Shown piece by piece: positions 8,621 to 17,284 of a stretch of 58,455 nucleotides of DNA. The notes under the pieces are model-generated. The model saw only the letters and a list, made by a program, of their open reading frames with translations, ran no database searches and was not told the DNA's origin. Every line of letters starts with the position of its first letter. Within the stretch, counting starts at the first letter, position 1. The stretch lies in contig JAJZDI010000020.1 in the NCBI GenBank assembly GCA_021806045.1, positions 1 through 58,455 of the forward strand, written 5' to 3'. Made by a program: the position numbers and the translations under genes. This stretch comes from Actinomycetes bacterium (GTDB lineage: Bacteria; Actinomycetota; Acidimicrobiia; Acidimicrobiales; RAAP-2).

Positions 8621-9988
8621 TCAGCTCCCCGTGCCCGGCGCTGTGTCGCCCGGCGCTGTGTCGCCCGGCGCTGTGTCGCCCGGCGCTGTGTCGCCCGGCG
8701 CTGGCTCCTCGTCGACCCCCGGCTCGCCGGGGACCGGCTCGTCCGGCACCACGTGGCGCCGGGCGATCACGTGGACGTCGATCCCCACCGCCCCCGCCTC
8801 GCGGATCACCCGCCGGACGATGGACCCGCCGCCGGTCAGCTCCTGCCACCGGCTGCGCTGGCTGGAGCCGATGACGATCTGGGTGATGTGGTGGTCGCTG
8901 GCGAACACGGCCAGGGCGTGGGCCGGGTCGGGGTCGTGCAGCTCGTGCCACCGGGCGCCGAGGTCGCCGGCCAGCGCCTGCAGGGCGCTGATGGCGTCGC
9001 GGTCGCGCCGGCCCCGGTCCTCGCCCGACGCGACGTGGACCACGTCGAGCTCGCCCTTGGTGCGTGCCGTCATGCGGGCCGCCCGCCGCAGGAGGGCGTC
9101 CGTCCCCGGTGCGGCGGTGATGGCCACCATGATGCGCTCGGTCGTCTCCCAGACGCCCGCGCCCTGGCGGCGCTTCAGGTTCTCGAGCAGCTCCTCCTCG
9201 GTCTCGTCTGCGAGGAACCGGAGGGCCAGCTCCCGCAGGGCGATCAGGTTGTCGGAGCGGAAGAAATGGGTGAGGGCACGGGCCACCTTGTCGGGCGGGT
9301 AGACGTTGCCGTGGAGCATGCGGCGGCGGAGCTGCTCGGGCGAGGAGTCGACCAGCTCGATCTGGTCGGCCGTGCGCACCACCCAGTCGGGCACCCGCTC
9401 GCGGACGCGGGTCTCGGTCATCTCCTCCACCGCGTCGGCGATGCTCTCGAGGTGCTGGATGTTGACGGTGGTGATGACGTCGATGCCGGCGTCGAGCAGC
9501 TCGCGGACGTCCTCCCATCGCTTCGCGTGCCGGCCCGATCCGGGCACGTTGGTGTGGGCCAGCTCGTCGACCAGGGCCACCTGGGGGTGGCGGGCGAGGA
9601 CGGCGTCGAGGTCCATCTCCTCGAAGCTGCCACCCCGGTAGGTGACCCGGGTGCGGGGCACCATCTCCAGCCCGTCGATCAGCTCCTCGGTCCGGGGCCG
9701 CCCGTGGCACTCGACGAAGCCGATGACCACGTCGGTGCCCCGCTCCGCCCGGCGTCGGCCTTCGTTCAGCATGGCGAACGTCTTGCCGACCCCGGCGGCC
9801 GCGCCCAGGTAGATGCGGAAGTGGCCGGCGCGCTCCACCACGTCGGTGGGATCGGGCTCGCTCCCGGCCGCGCCGCTCACCCCTTCGTCGGTGGCCAGCG
9901 ACGGCGGCCGCCCCGGGGAGGGCGAGCCCGGACCCGGATCAGTGGGATCGGGGCGCTCGGGGCCGGGTGGCGGGTCAGGTCGGGCCAT
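8621..9988 (-). CDS. kdpD: KdpD N-terminal sensor half (KdpD domain + Usp domain), without kinase
   Basis: A 455-residue protein equivalent to the cytoplasmic N-terminal half of the K+ sensor KdpD. After a Pro/Asp-rich tail (1-55) comes the KdpD domain with Walker A GAAAGVGKT (62-70), a FVECHGR motif, and the Walker B-like VALVDELAHTN. A universal-stress-protein-like domain follows (about 265-395), starting WETTERIMVAI and containing the glycine-rich IVIGSSQRS. There are no membrane helices and no HisKA/ATPase domains. Those sit in a separate gene at 15674-17182, so KdpD is split. The ATG at 9988 was chosen because it precedes the conserved domain. It overlaps the OB-fold gene by 14 bp, making this the last gene of the kdp operon. 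The C-terminus is a PGDTA tandem repeat. Confidence 0.88.
   Translation of the reverse strand: MARPDPPPGPERPDPTDPGPGSPSPGRPPSLATDEGVSGAAGSEPDPTDVVERAGHFRIYLGAAAGVGKTFAMLNEGRRRAERGTDVVIGFVECHGRPRTEELIDGLEMVPRTRVTYRGGSFEEMDLDAVLARHPQVALVDELAHTNVPGSGRHAKRWEDVRELLDAGIDVITTVNIQHLESIADAVEEMTETRVRERVPDWVVRTADQIELVDSSPEQLRRRMLHGNVYPPDKVARALTHFFRSDNLIALRELALRFLADETEEELLENLKRRQGAGVWETTERIMVAITAAPGTDALLRRAARMTARTKGELDVVHVASGEDRGRRDRDAISALQALAGDLGARWHELHDPDPAHALAVFASDHHITQIVIGSSQRSRWQELTGGGSIVRRVIREAGAVGIDVHVIARRHVVPDEPVPGEPGVDEEPAPGDTAPGDTAPGDTAPGDTAPGTGS
8641..8700 (+). repeat. Four 15-bp tandem repeats at the kdpD 3' end
   Basis: The unit CTGTGTCGCCCGGCG occurs four times without mismatch. On the minus strand it encodes the PGDTA pentapeptides that form the acidic tail of the KdpD half-protein. 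Because 15 is a multiple of 3, copy-number change would keep the frame. Confidence 0.95.
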
Positions 9989-10304
9989 CGGGGGCCTCGA
10001 TCCGGTAGAGGGGGTTCCATACGGTCGGGACAGGGTGACCGGCCTGCACCGTTCCCTCGATGGTGCAGTGGGCCCCCACCTCGAACCCGGCCACCCGGCT
10101 GCGGCCGAGGAAGACGACGACGAGCGTGCCCGAGCCGTCGTCCATCGTGCAGGCGAGGGAGGGCGCGCCGTGGATGTCGGTGACCTCCGTGCCGGTGACG
10201 GTGGCGGTGACCACCACCCTCGCCCGTGGTGCCGCATCCGCGCAACGGCGGGCCACCTGCCTCCCTCCCCACCAGGGGTCCGGGGTGAAGTCGACCGTGC
10301 TCAC
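9975..10304 (-). CDS. Small OB-fold protein inside the kdp operon
   Basis: A 109-residue soluble protein with an OB-fold pattern: five short beta-rich stretches including ARVVVTATVTGTEV, PSLACTMDDGSGTLVVVFLGR and FEVGAHCTIEGTVQ. The GTG start overlaps the kdpC stop (GTGA) and the 3' end overlaps the kdpD-half start by 14 bp, so it is a true operon member. OB-fold proteins of this length also occur near Trk-type K+ transport genes in mycobacteria (general knowledge, from memory). A role in K+ homeostasis is therefore plausible but unproven. It has no catalytic motif, and nucleic-acid binding is only inferred from the fold. Confidence 0.7.
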   Translation of the reverse strand: MSTVDFTPDPWWGGRQVARRCADAAPRARVVVTATVTGTEVTDIHGAPSLACTMDDGSGTLVVVFLGRSRVAGFEVGAHCTIEGTVQAGHPVPTVWNPLYRIEAPDGPT

Positions 10305-10861
10305 CGCAGGCTGGCCAGCGCCTCGTTCAGCGACAGGACGTTCACGACCGGCTCCCCGAGGAACCCGAGCTGGGCGGGGCTGATGTGGGAGGTGACCAGG
10401 CGGCGGACGGCGGCGACCGGCAGGTGGCGGGCCCGTGCCACGGCGCCGACCTGTGCGTAGGCGGCGGCCGGCGAGATGTCGGGGTCGAGCCCGCTGCCCG
10501 ACGACGTCACCAGGCCCGCGGTGGGCGTGATGCCCTCCTTCCGGAGGGCGGCCGCCCGTGCCGCCACGTGCGATGCCAGCACCTTGGAGCGCGGTCCCAG
10601 GTTCGAGGCTCCCGACGCCATGGCGTCATAGGGGCTGGGTGATCCCGTCGGGCCGACGGTGGCCGACGGCCGCCCCTGGAACCACCGGGGCCCGGTCCAC
10701 TGCTGGCCGATGAGGCTCGAGCCGTTGGCACCGATCGACCCGTTCGCCTGGTGGTGGAAGGCCACCTGGGCCAGCCCGGTGCCGGCCAGCGGGTAGGCCA
10801 GACCGCACAGCACGAGGAAGAACAGCGCCGCCACCAGGGATCGCCGCAGGTGCAACAGCAT
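10301..10861 (-). CDS. kdpC: K+-transporting ATPase subunit C
   Basis: A 186-residue subunit of the KdpFABC potassium pump, with a single N-terminal membrane helix (residues about 6-27) and an extracytoplasmic domain. It contains the family-typical YPLAGTGLAQVAF, GSSLIGQQW, SPYDAMASGASNLGP, ITPTAGLVTSSGSGLDPDISP-like and SLNEAL segments, and its length is normal. The ATG at 10861 overlaps the kdpB stop as TGATG. A GTG nine bases upstream (10870) is also in frame. KdpC stabilises the KdpB-KdpA complex. Confidence 0.95.
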   Translation of the reverse strand: MLLHLRRSLVAALFFLVLCGLAYPLAGTGLAQVAFHHQANGSIGANGSSLIGQQWTGPRWFQGRPSATVGPTGSPSPYDAMASGASNLGPRSKVLASHVAARAAALRKEGITPTAGLVTSSGSGLDPDISPAAAYAQVGAVARARHLPVAAVRRLVTSHISPAQLGFLGEPVVNVLSLNEALASLR

Positions 10862-12933
10862 CAGTACCACCTCGTGGCCGTGAGGAACAGGTCGATCAGC
10901 TTGATGAAGACGAAGGGGACGATCACCCCGCCCACGCCGTAGAGGAGCACGTTGCGCCGCAGGATGGCCGACGCCCCCGCCGGCCGGAAGCGCACGCCAC
11001 GGAGGGCCAGGGGGATGAGGGCGACGATGACCAGCGCGTTGAAGATCACCGCGGAGAGGACGGCGCTCTGGGCCGAGTGGAGGCGCATGATGTCGAGGGC
11101 GTGGAGCTGGGGGTAGGTCGACACGAACAGCGCGGGGATGATGGCGAAGTACTTGGCCACGTCGTTGGCGATGGAGAAGGTGGTGAGGGCGCCCCGGGTG
11201 ATGAGGAGCTGCTTGCCGACCTCGACGATGTCGATGAGCTTGGTCGGGTTGGAGTCGAGGTCGACCATGTTCCCCGCCTCCTTGGCCGCGGTCGTCCCGC
11301 TGTTCATGGCCACACCCACGTCCGCCTGGGCCAGGGCGGGCGCGTCGTTGGTGCCGTCACCCGTCATGGCCACGAGCTTGCCGCCGGCCTGCTCGGCCTT
11401 GATGAGCTCCATCTTCGCCTCGGGGGTGGCCTCGGCCAGGAAGTCGTCCACCCCCGCCTCCTGGGCGATGGCCGCGGCGGTGAGCGGGTTGTCGCCGGTG
11501 ATCATCACCGTCCGGATGCCGACGGCCCGCAGCTGGTCGAAGCGCTCGCGGATCCCCTCCTTCACCACGTCCTTCAGCTCGATGGTGCCGAGCACCTCCG
11601 GTCCCTCTGCCACCACCAGCGGGGTCGACCCGGCGCGTGCGTAGCCCTCGACGATCCCATCCAGGTCGTCCGGCACCGTCCCGCCCTGGTCGGTGACCCA
11701 CCGGCGGATGGCCTCGGCCGCTCCCTTGCGCACCTGGACGCCGTCCATGTCCAGACCCGACATGCGGGTGGTGGCGGAGAACGGCACGAAGACGTGGTCG
11801 GCACCGAGGTCCCGCTCGCGCACGTCGAAGCGCTCCTTCGCCAGCACCACGATGGAGCGGCCCTCAGGCGTCTCGTCGGCCAGGGAGGCGAGCTGGGCCG
11901 CCTCGGCCAGCCGGCGCTCGTCCACCCCTGCCACCGGCGTGAACGTGGCGGCCATCCGGTTGCCGAGGGTGATGGTGCCCGTCTTGTCCAGCAGGAGGGT
12001 CTGGACGTCACCGGCGGCCTCGACGGCCCGTCCGGAGAGGGCCAGCACGTTCCGCTGGACCAGGCGGTCCATGCCGGCGATGCCGATGGCGGACAGGAGG
12101 GCGCCGATGGTGGTGGGGATGAGGCACACCAGCAGTGCCACGAGCACCACCACCGACACGGTGGCGCCGGAGAAGCGGCCGAAGGGCTCCAGGGCGACCA
12201 CCACCGGCAGGAACACCAGGGTGAGGGCGGCGAGGAGGATGGTGAGGGCGATCTCGTTGGGCGTCTTGCGGCGGTCGGCCCCCTCGACCAGCCCGATCAT
12301 CCGGTCGAGGAACGTCTTGCCCCGCTCCGCGGTGATGCGCACCACGATGCGGTCGGAGAGCACCCGGGTGCCCCCCGTCACCGCCGAGCGGTCGCCGCCC
12401 GACTCCCGGATGACCGGTGCCGACTCGCCGGTGATGGCCGACTCGTCCACCGACGCGATGCCCTCGATGATCTCCCCGTCGGAGGGGATGAGGTCGCCCG
12501 CCTCACAGACGACCACGTCCCCCCGGGCCAACTCGGAGGCGGCCACCCGTGTCTCGGTGCCGTCCGCTGCAACCAGGCGGGCCTCGGTCTCCGAGCGCAT
12601 GCGCCGCAGGGTGTCGGCCTGGGCCTTCCCCCGCCCTTCGGCCACCGCCTCGGCGAAGTTGGCGAACAGCACGGTGAGCACCAGCCACACGGTGATGGAG
12701 ATGGTGAAGGTCGACGGGTGGGCGATCGTCTCGGCCAGGGTGACGACCGATCCGACCAGGACCACGAACATGACCGGGTTGCGGACCTGGACGCGGGGAT
12801 CGAGCTTGACGACGGCGGCGATGGCCGCCTGGCCGAGGATCTCCCGGTCGAAGAGGCCCCTCGCCTGGGCCACGCCGTGGGGCTGGTCGGGCTGGCGGGA
12901 GGGTCGGTCGCTGCGTCCGGTGGGCGGGGCCAT
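10861..12933 (-). CDS. kdpB: K+-transporting P-type ATPase, catalytic subunit B
   Basis: A 690-residue P-type ATPase that powers high-affinity K+ uptake. Visible motifs are TGES (168-171) of the actuator domain, and [10 protein letters not shown] with the phosphorylated Asp at 316. There is also the nucleotide-binding region and [20 protein letters not shown] in the hinge. The membrane segments [29 protein letters not shown] (containing the conserved IPTTIG) and a C-terminal helix bundle match KdpB. The ATG follows the kdpA TAG directly with no gap. Its stop overlaps kdpC. Confidence 0.97.
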   Translation of the reverse strand: MAPPTGRSDRPSRQPDQPHGVAQARGLFDREILGQAAIAAVVKLDPRVQVRNPVMFVVLVGSVVTLAETIAHPSTFTISITVWLVLTVLFANFAEAVAEGRGKAQADTLRRMRSETEARLVAADGTETRVAASELARGDVVVCEAGDLIPSDGEIIEGIASVDESAITGESAPVIRESGGDRSAVTGGTRVLSDRIVVRITAERGKTFLDRMIGLVEGADRRKTPNEIALTILLAALTLVFLPVVVALEPFGRFSGATVSVVVLVALLVCLIPTTIGALLSAIGIAGMDRLVQRNVLALSGRAVEAAGDVQTLLLDKTGTITLGNRMAATFTPVAGVDERRLAEAAQLASLADETPEGRSIVVLAKERFDVRERDLGADHVFVPFSATTRMSGLDMDGVQVRKGAAEAIRRWVTDQGGTVPDDLDGIVEGYARAGSTPLVVAEGPEVLGTIELKDVVKEGIRERFDQLRAVGIRTVMITGDNPLTAAAIAQEAGVDDFLAEATPEAKMELIKAEQAGGKLVAMTGDGTNDAPALAQADVGVAMNSGTTAAKEAGNMVDLDSNPTKLIDIVEVGKQLLITRGALTTFSIANDVAKYFAIIPALFVSTYPQLHALDIMRLHSAQSAVLSAVIFNALVIVALIPLALRGVRFRPAGASAILRRNVLLYGVGGVIVPFVFIKLIDLFLTATRWY

Positions 12934-14625
12934 CTAGAAGAGCCTCCCGTGGCTGAACTGCTCGACCAGCGGCCCGAGGGCGGCGGCAGGGAAGAAGGTG
13001 AGGCCGCCGACGATCAGGATCACGCCGATCAGGAGCCCCACGAAGAGCGGCTTGTCGGTGCGGAAGGTCCCGAGCCCGGCCGGCACCACCTGCTTGGCGG
13101 CCAGCGCTCCGGCCAGGGCCAGGGTGGGGACGATGATGGCGAACCGGCCGAGGAGCATGGCGATGCCGCCGGCCACGTTGTAGAAGGCCGAGTTGCCCGA
13201 GAGGCCGGCGAAGGCGGAGCCGTTGTTGTTGGCCTGGGAGGTGAACGCATAGAGGATCTCGGTGAAGCCGTGGGGACCCGAGTTGAGCGGACCGCCCCGC
13301 CCCGCGTGCACCGACACCGCCACCGCGGTGAAGGCGACGACCACGATGGGCATGACCAGCACGGCCAGGGCGGCCAGCTTCACCTCGCGGGACTGGATCT
13401 TCTTGCCCAGGTACTCCGGGGTGCGGCCGATCATCAGGCCGCCGATGAAGACGGTGATGATGGCGAACAACAGGATGGTGTAGAGGCCGCTGCCCACACC
13501 GCCGGGGCTCACCTCCCCGAGCATCATGCCGGTCAGCATGCCGAAGCCCCCCATGGGGGTGAACGAGTCGGCCGAGGCGTCGACCGAACCCGTGGAGGTC
13601 TGGGTGGAGGCCACGTTGTAGAGGGAGGAGCTCTGCGGGCCGAAGCGGGACTCCTTGCCCTCCATGTTCCCGTGGTGCTGGGCCACGGCGTGGGAAGCGG
13701 TGACGGCCGGGTTGGGCTGGGACTCGGCGACAGTGGTGAAAGCCAGCCATGCGCAGAAGATCACGCCCATGGCGGCGAGCAGCGCCGCCCCCTGCCGGAC
13801 GCTGCCCACCATCTTCCCGAAGGCGTAGGTGAGGGCGACGGGGATGCAGAGGATCAGGATGACCGACAGCAGGTTGGTCACCCCGGTGGGGTTCTCGAAG
13901 GGGTGGGCGCCGTTGGCGTTGAAGAAGCCACCCCCGTTGGTGCCGAGCTCCTTGATCGCCTCCATGAAGCCGACGGGTCCCCGGGCGATGGTCTGGGTGA
14001 AGCCGGTCAGGTGGTTGTGGACGACGGCCGGTCCGGCCAGGGTCTGGACGGCCCCCTGGCCGACGAAGACGATGCCGGCGAGGAAGGCGATGGGCACCAG
14101 CACGTAGAGGACGCCCCGCACCAGGTCCACCCAGAAGTTGCCGATGGTGGGGCTGCCCCGTCTGGCGAAGCCCCGCACCAGAGCCACGGCCACGGCGATC
14201 CCCACCGCCGCGCTGACGAACTGCTGGACGGTGAGCGCCGCCATCTGCGAGAGGTACGACATGGTCGACTCGCCCGCGTAGTTCTGCCAGTTGGTGTTGG
14301 TGACGAACGACACGGCCGTGTTCCACGACAGCGCGGGAGGGACGGCACCGAGGTGCTGCGGGTTGAGGGGGAGGGAGCCCTGGACGCGGATGAGCAGGTA
14401 GGTGAGGAGGACGGCCACGCCGGAGAACACGATGAGGGCGCCGGCGTAGCGCTGCCACGACTGCTCGGCGTCGGGCTCGACCCCGAGGAGGCGGTAGACG
14501 GGGCGCTCGACCCAGCCGAGGAAGGTCAGCCGGCCCTGGTAGACGGCGGCCAGGTAGGAGCCGAGGAACCGCCACGCCAGGGCCAGCACGACGGCGAGCG
14601 CGACCAGCGTCCAGGCGAACCCCAC
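12934..14625 (-). CDS. kdpA: K+-transporting ATPase, K+-binding subunit A
   Basis: A 563-residue integral membrane subunit, normal length for KdpA, related to Trk/Ktr channels with four pore loops. Filter-region signatures include SFVTNTNWQNYAGE, LGTNGGGFFNANGAHPFENP and YAFTSQANNNGSAF. The start is GTG at 14625, one base after the kdpF stop. KdpA binds K+ in its selectivity filter and hands it through the tunnel to KdpB. Confidence 0.96.
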   Translation of the reverse strand: MGFAWTLVALAVVLALAWRFLGSYLAAVYQGRLTFLGWVERPVYRLLGVEPDAEQSWQRYAGALIVFSGVAVLLTYLLIRVQGSLPLNPQHLGAVPPALSWNTAVSFVTNTNWQNYAGESTMSYLSQMAALTVQQFVSAAVGIAVAVALVRGFARRGSPTIGNFWVDLVRGVLYVLVPIAFLAGIVFVGQGAVQTLAGPAVVHNHLTGFTQTIARGPVGFMEAIKELGTNGGGFFNANGAHPFENPTGVTNLLSVILILCIPVALTYAFGKMVGSVRQGAALLAAMGVIFCAWLAFTTVAESQPNPAVTASHAVAQHHGNMEGKESRFGPQSSSLYNVASTQTSTGSVDASADSFTPMGGFGMLTGMMLGEVSPGGVGSGLYTILLFAIITVFIGGLMIGRTPEYLGKKIQSREVKLAALAVLVMPIVVVAFTAVAVSVHAGRGGPLNSGPHGFTEILYAFTSQANNNGSAFAGLSGNSAFYNVAGGIAMLLGRFAIIVPTLALAGALAAKQVVPAGLGTFRTDKPLFVGLLIGVILIVGGLTFFPAAALGPLVEQFSHGRLF

Positions 14626-14626
14626 G

Positions 14627-14716
14627 TCAGAACCACTCGGGCTTGATGAGGGCGGCGACGAGGAAGCCGAACATGGCGACCGACAGCGCGAGGAGCAGGC
14701 CCTGGGTGACGGTCAC
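14627..14716 (-). CDS. kdpF: KdpF, small membrane subunit of the K+ ATPase
   Basis: A 29-codon ORF encoding one hydrophobic helix and ending in the KdpF-typical LIKPEWF. It starts with GTG at 14716, overlapping the stop of the upstream 27-codon ORF (GTGA), and ends 1 nt before kdpA. In other bacteria KdpF stabilises the KdpABC complex in the membrane. It is easily missed because of its size. Confidence 0.85.
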   Translation of the reverse strand: MTVTQGLLLALSVAMFGFLVAALIKPEWF

Positions 14717-14796
14717 AGCCGCTCGAGCCCCTTGACGAAGGCGAGCATGACGACCACGAACACCACGGTCCCGATGACGGCGATCAGATCACCCAT
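14713..14796 (-). CDS. 27-residue single-helix membrane peptide preceding kdpF
   Basis: ATG at 14796 opens a 27-codon ORF whose product starts MGDLIAVIGTVVF and ends with AFVKGLERL: one hydrophobic helix with a basic/acidic C-terminal tail. Its TGA overlaps the kdpF GTG, so it is the first gene of the kdp structural operon. It is not KdpF itself, because the following ORF has the KPExF ending. I infer an accessory Kdp membrane peptide or a translational leader for kdpF. There is no clear Shine-Dalgarno sequence. Confidence 0.65.
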   Translation of the reverse strand: MGDLIAVIGTVVFVVVMLAFVKGLERL

Positions 14797-14930
14797 GGGT
14801 CGAGTGTGCGCCCCGTCCCGTGAACGGCGGGTGGACGGCGGGGCCGGGGGCGTGAACAATCCGTGAACGGGCTCCCGGTGGTGCCCTGCCCGCCTGGGCC
14901 CCGTGGCACCGGTGGCCCCCGTGGTGCCCT

Positions 14931-14974
14931 GCTCGGGTGGTGCCCTGCTCGGGTGGCGCCCGGCTCGGGTGGCG
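14931..14974 (+). repeat. 16-bp imperfect tandem repeats upstream of the kdp structural genes
   Basis: About 2.7 copies of GCTCGGGTGGYGCCCK-like units lie in the 187-bp gap between kdpE and the 27-codon ORF. The rest of this gap (14797-14983) should contain the KdpE-dependent promoter, but I could not identify a KdpE operator by eye. Confidence 0.7.
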
Positions 14975-14983
14975 CGGTGGTGC

Positions 14984-15670
14984 TCAGCCGGGGACGAGCG
15001 TGTAGCCGATCCCCGGCGAGGTGCGCAGGCGCCGGCCCTCTGCATCGCCGAGCTTGCGGCGCAGCCGGTAGACGTAGACGCGCAGGTAGTCGGACTCGCT
15101 GCCGTACTCGGCGCCCCAGACGTGGCCGAGGATCATCTGGTGGGTGCACGTCTTGCCCGCATGGCGGGCCAGGTAGGCGAGGAGGTCGAACTCGCGGGCG
15201 GTGAGGGCGACGGGGTCGCCGGCCACGGAGGCCTGGTGGTGGACGAGATCGAGTTCCAGGTCACCCACCTCGATCACGCTCCCGTCGGCGGCTCCCGGTA
15301 GGACGGCGGCCTCGTGGCGCTGCAGGTGGCGCCGGATGCGCGCTTCGAGCTCGAGCATCGAGAACGGCTTGGTCACGTAGTCGTCAGCTCCGCCGTCGAG
15401 AGCGGCCACCTTGCGGGCGTCGAGGCCCTGGGCGGAGAGGACGATGATGGGCACGTCACTCCACTGCCGGATGCGGCGGCACACGTCCAGGCCGTCGAGG
15501 TCGGGGAGGCCCAGGTCGAGCACGACGAGATCCGGTTGCGAGAGGGCGGCCCGCGACAGCCCCTCCTCCCCGGAGGCGGCCAGCACCACCTGGTGGCCCC
15601 GAGCCACCAGCCCGACCTGGAGGGCGCGCAGCAGGGCCCGGTCGTCGTCGATGACCAGGATCGAGGACAT
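14984..15670 (-). CDS. kdpE: Response regulator KdpE (OmpR family)
   Basis: A 228-residue two-component regulator. The receiver domain has the acidic pair in IDDD (8-10), the phosphoacceptor Asp52 in LVVLDLGLPD, and the Lys in YVTKPFSMLEL. The winged-helix output domain ends with SDYLRVYVYRLRRKLGD and IGYTLVPG, typical of OmpR/KdpE. ATG at 15670 lies 3 nt after the kinase stop. KdpE should activate the kdpFABC genes just downstream when K+ is low. Confidence 0.93.
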   Translation of the reverse strand: MSSILVIDDDRALLRALQVGLVARGHQVVLAASGEEGLSRAALSQPDLVVLDLGLPDLDGLDVCRRIRQWSDVPIIVLSAQGLDARKVAALDGGADDYVTKPFSMLELEARIRRHLQRHEAAVLPGAADGSVIEVGDLELDLVHHQASVAGDPVALTAREFDLLAYLARHAGKTCTHQMILGHVWGAEYGSESDYLRVYVYRLRRKLGDAEGRRLRTSPGIGYTLVPG

Positions 15671-15673
15671 GCC

Positions 15674-17182
15674 TCAGCCCGCCCGCCGGGAGGTGGCCAC
15701 CGGCAGGGTGAACGCGAACCGGGCCCCCAGCCCCCCGGCACCCCGCTCGACCCAGATGCGTTGACCGTGCGCCTCGACGAAGGCACGGGCGATGGCCAGG
15801 CCCAGCCCGCCCCGCCCGCCCGCCTCGCTCTTGTTGACCATGCGGAAGAGGTCGGCGGCTCCGTCGAGGTCCACGCCGGGACCGGCGTCGGTCACGGCCA
15901 GCTCCACCAGGCCGCCACCGGCGAGGGTGGCGTCGACGACCACGGGCGTCCCCTCGGGCGCGTAGCGGGTGGCGTTGTCGACCAGGTTGGCCACCACCTG
16001 GCAGGCGAGCACCGGGTCGACGTCCACCTCGGGCAGGCCGGCCGGCGCCCGCCACTCGACCCGGTCCAGCTCGGCCGATCCGCCGAGGACGGCCCGCGCC
16101 TCAGCCAGGAGCTGGTGGACGGGCGTGGCCTCGCGGCGCAGCTCGAGGGTGCCGGACTCGATGCGGGTCACGTCGAGGACGTTCGACACCAGGCGGTCGA
16201 GCCGGTCCGCCTGTGCGTCGATCAGACCCAGCAGCTCGGTCGTCTCGGCCGTGGTCACGGGAGCAGCGGGATCGAGGAGGGTGGTCGTCGACACCTTGAT
16301 GGTGGCGAGGGGGGAGCGCAGGTCGTGGGAGACGGCGCCGACCAGCGAGCGCCGCAGGCGGTCCACCTCCTCGAGGACCTGTGCCCGCAACGCCTGCTCC
16401 CGCAGGTCGGCCCGCTCCAAGGCGAGGGCGAGATGGTTGGCGAACGCCCGCACCGGCTCGTGGTCCTGGGCCCGGCCCCGCAGGCCGCGCAGCACGAGGA
16501 GACCGATGGCCTGGCCCGACACGGAGAGGGGCAGCGCCCGGATGCCACCGGCCACCTCGGGCCCCGATTCGAGCGGCACGGGGGTGGTCCCCCCCGGAGC
16601 GAGCGCGCCCAGCTCCTGGTCGGTGAGGGGCGTGCCGGCCGATGCCGCCAGCGCCAGGCGGTCGCCGTCGGGGAGGAGGAGGGCGGCGCCCCCGAGATCG
16701 AACGCGGACCGCATGGCCTCGACGATGTGCCCCAGGAGCTGGGGCACATCGGTGTCGCGGACGAGGAGCTCGGACAGGTCGAAGAGGCGCCGGACCTCGA
16801 TGGCGCGTTGCTGGGCGTCGGAGCGGGCCCGCTCGACGGAGACGACGACACGGGTCACCACCGCCGTCACCACGACGTAGACCCCGAGCGCCACCCAGTT
16901 CTGACCGGCCCCCACGGAGAGCGTGTAGTAGGGCGGGATGAAGACGAAGTCGTAGACGATGAACCCGAGGATCGTCCCCACCGCCCCAGCGGCCGCGCCT
17001 CCCGTCGCCGCGCCGACCACCACTGGGATGACCAGGACCAGTGCCGTGGTGGCCACGCTCAGGTGGTCACGGAGGGGGACCATCGCCGCGGCCACTGCGG
17101 CCACCAGCACCGCTGCCACGACGGCGCCGGCGACGGGGCGCCGGCGCCCGCCCTGCCGGAAGACCTCGAGCGCGGGTACCAC
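15674..17182 (-). CDS. KdpD kinase half: DUF4118-GAF-HisKA-HATPase sensor kinase
   Basis: A 502-residue membrane histidine kinase equivalent to the C-terminal half of KdpD. Three to four helices of the DUF4118 type (about 17-112) include the family hallmark FIVYDFVFIPPYYTLSV. A GAF-like domain (about 130-255) follows, then HisKA with the phosphorylated His286 in AVSHDLRSPLATI, and an HATPase_c domain with the N-box NLVDNATRYAPEG, DAGPG and GGRGGLGLAIA. The KdpD Walker and Usp domains are absent and are encoded separately at 8621-9988. The GTG start is 6 nt from a TACGCT -10 box, suggesting a leaderless transcript that continues into kdpE. Confidence 0.9.
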   Translation of the reverse strand: MVPALEVFRQGGRRRPVAGAVVAAVLVAAVAAAMVPLRDHLSVATTALVLVIPVVVGAATGGAAAGAVGTILGFIVYDFVFIPPYYTLSVGAGQNWVALGVYVVVTAVVTRVVVSVERARSDAQQRAIEVRRLFDLSELLVRDTDVPQLLGHIVEAMRSAFDLGGAALLLPDGDRLALAASAGTPLTDQELGALAPGGTTPVPLESGPEVAGGIRALPLSVSGQAIGLLVLRGLRGRAQDHEPVRAFANHLALALERADLREQALRAQVLEEVDRLRRSLVGAVSHDLRSPLATIKVSTTTLLDPAAPVTTAETTELLGLIDAQADRLDRLVSNVLDVTRIESGTLELRREATPVHQLLAEARAVLGGSAELDRVEWRAPAGLPEVDVDPVLACQVVANLVDNATRYAPEGTPVVVDATLAGGGLVELAVTDAGPGVDLDGAADLFRMVNKSEAGGRGGLGLAIARAFVEAHGQRIWVERGAGGLGARFAFTLPVATSRRAG

Positions 17183-17188
17183 GACTCG

Positions 17189-17194
17189 AGCGTA
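17189..17194 (-). promoter_or_regulatory. -10 box of leaderless kinase-kdpE operon
   Basis: On the minus strand TACGCT is followed by 6 nt and then the GTG start at 17182. Confidence 0.45.
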
Positions 17195-17284
17195 CCCACC
17201 GGGTCGGTGGGGAGAGCCCCGGGAACCCCGGGGTCCCCGGCGAACGTCAGCGGCGGTCAGCGAGCCCCAGGCCCCCGGCGAACG

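Noticed and set aside
11077-14646. An 1189-codon open frame on the plus strand opposite kdpFAB
   Set aside because: It is antisense to kdpB and kdpA, whose products have all family motifs. The product is His/Gly/Asp/Arg-rich low complexity, typical of reading the wrong strand of high-GC coding DNA.
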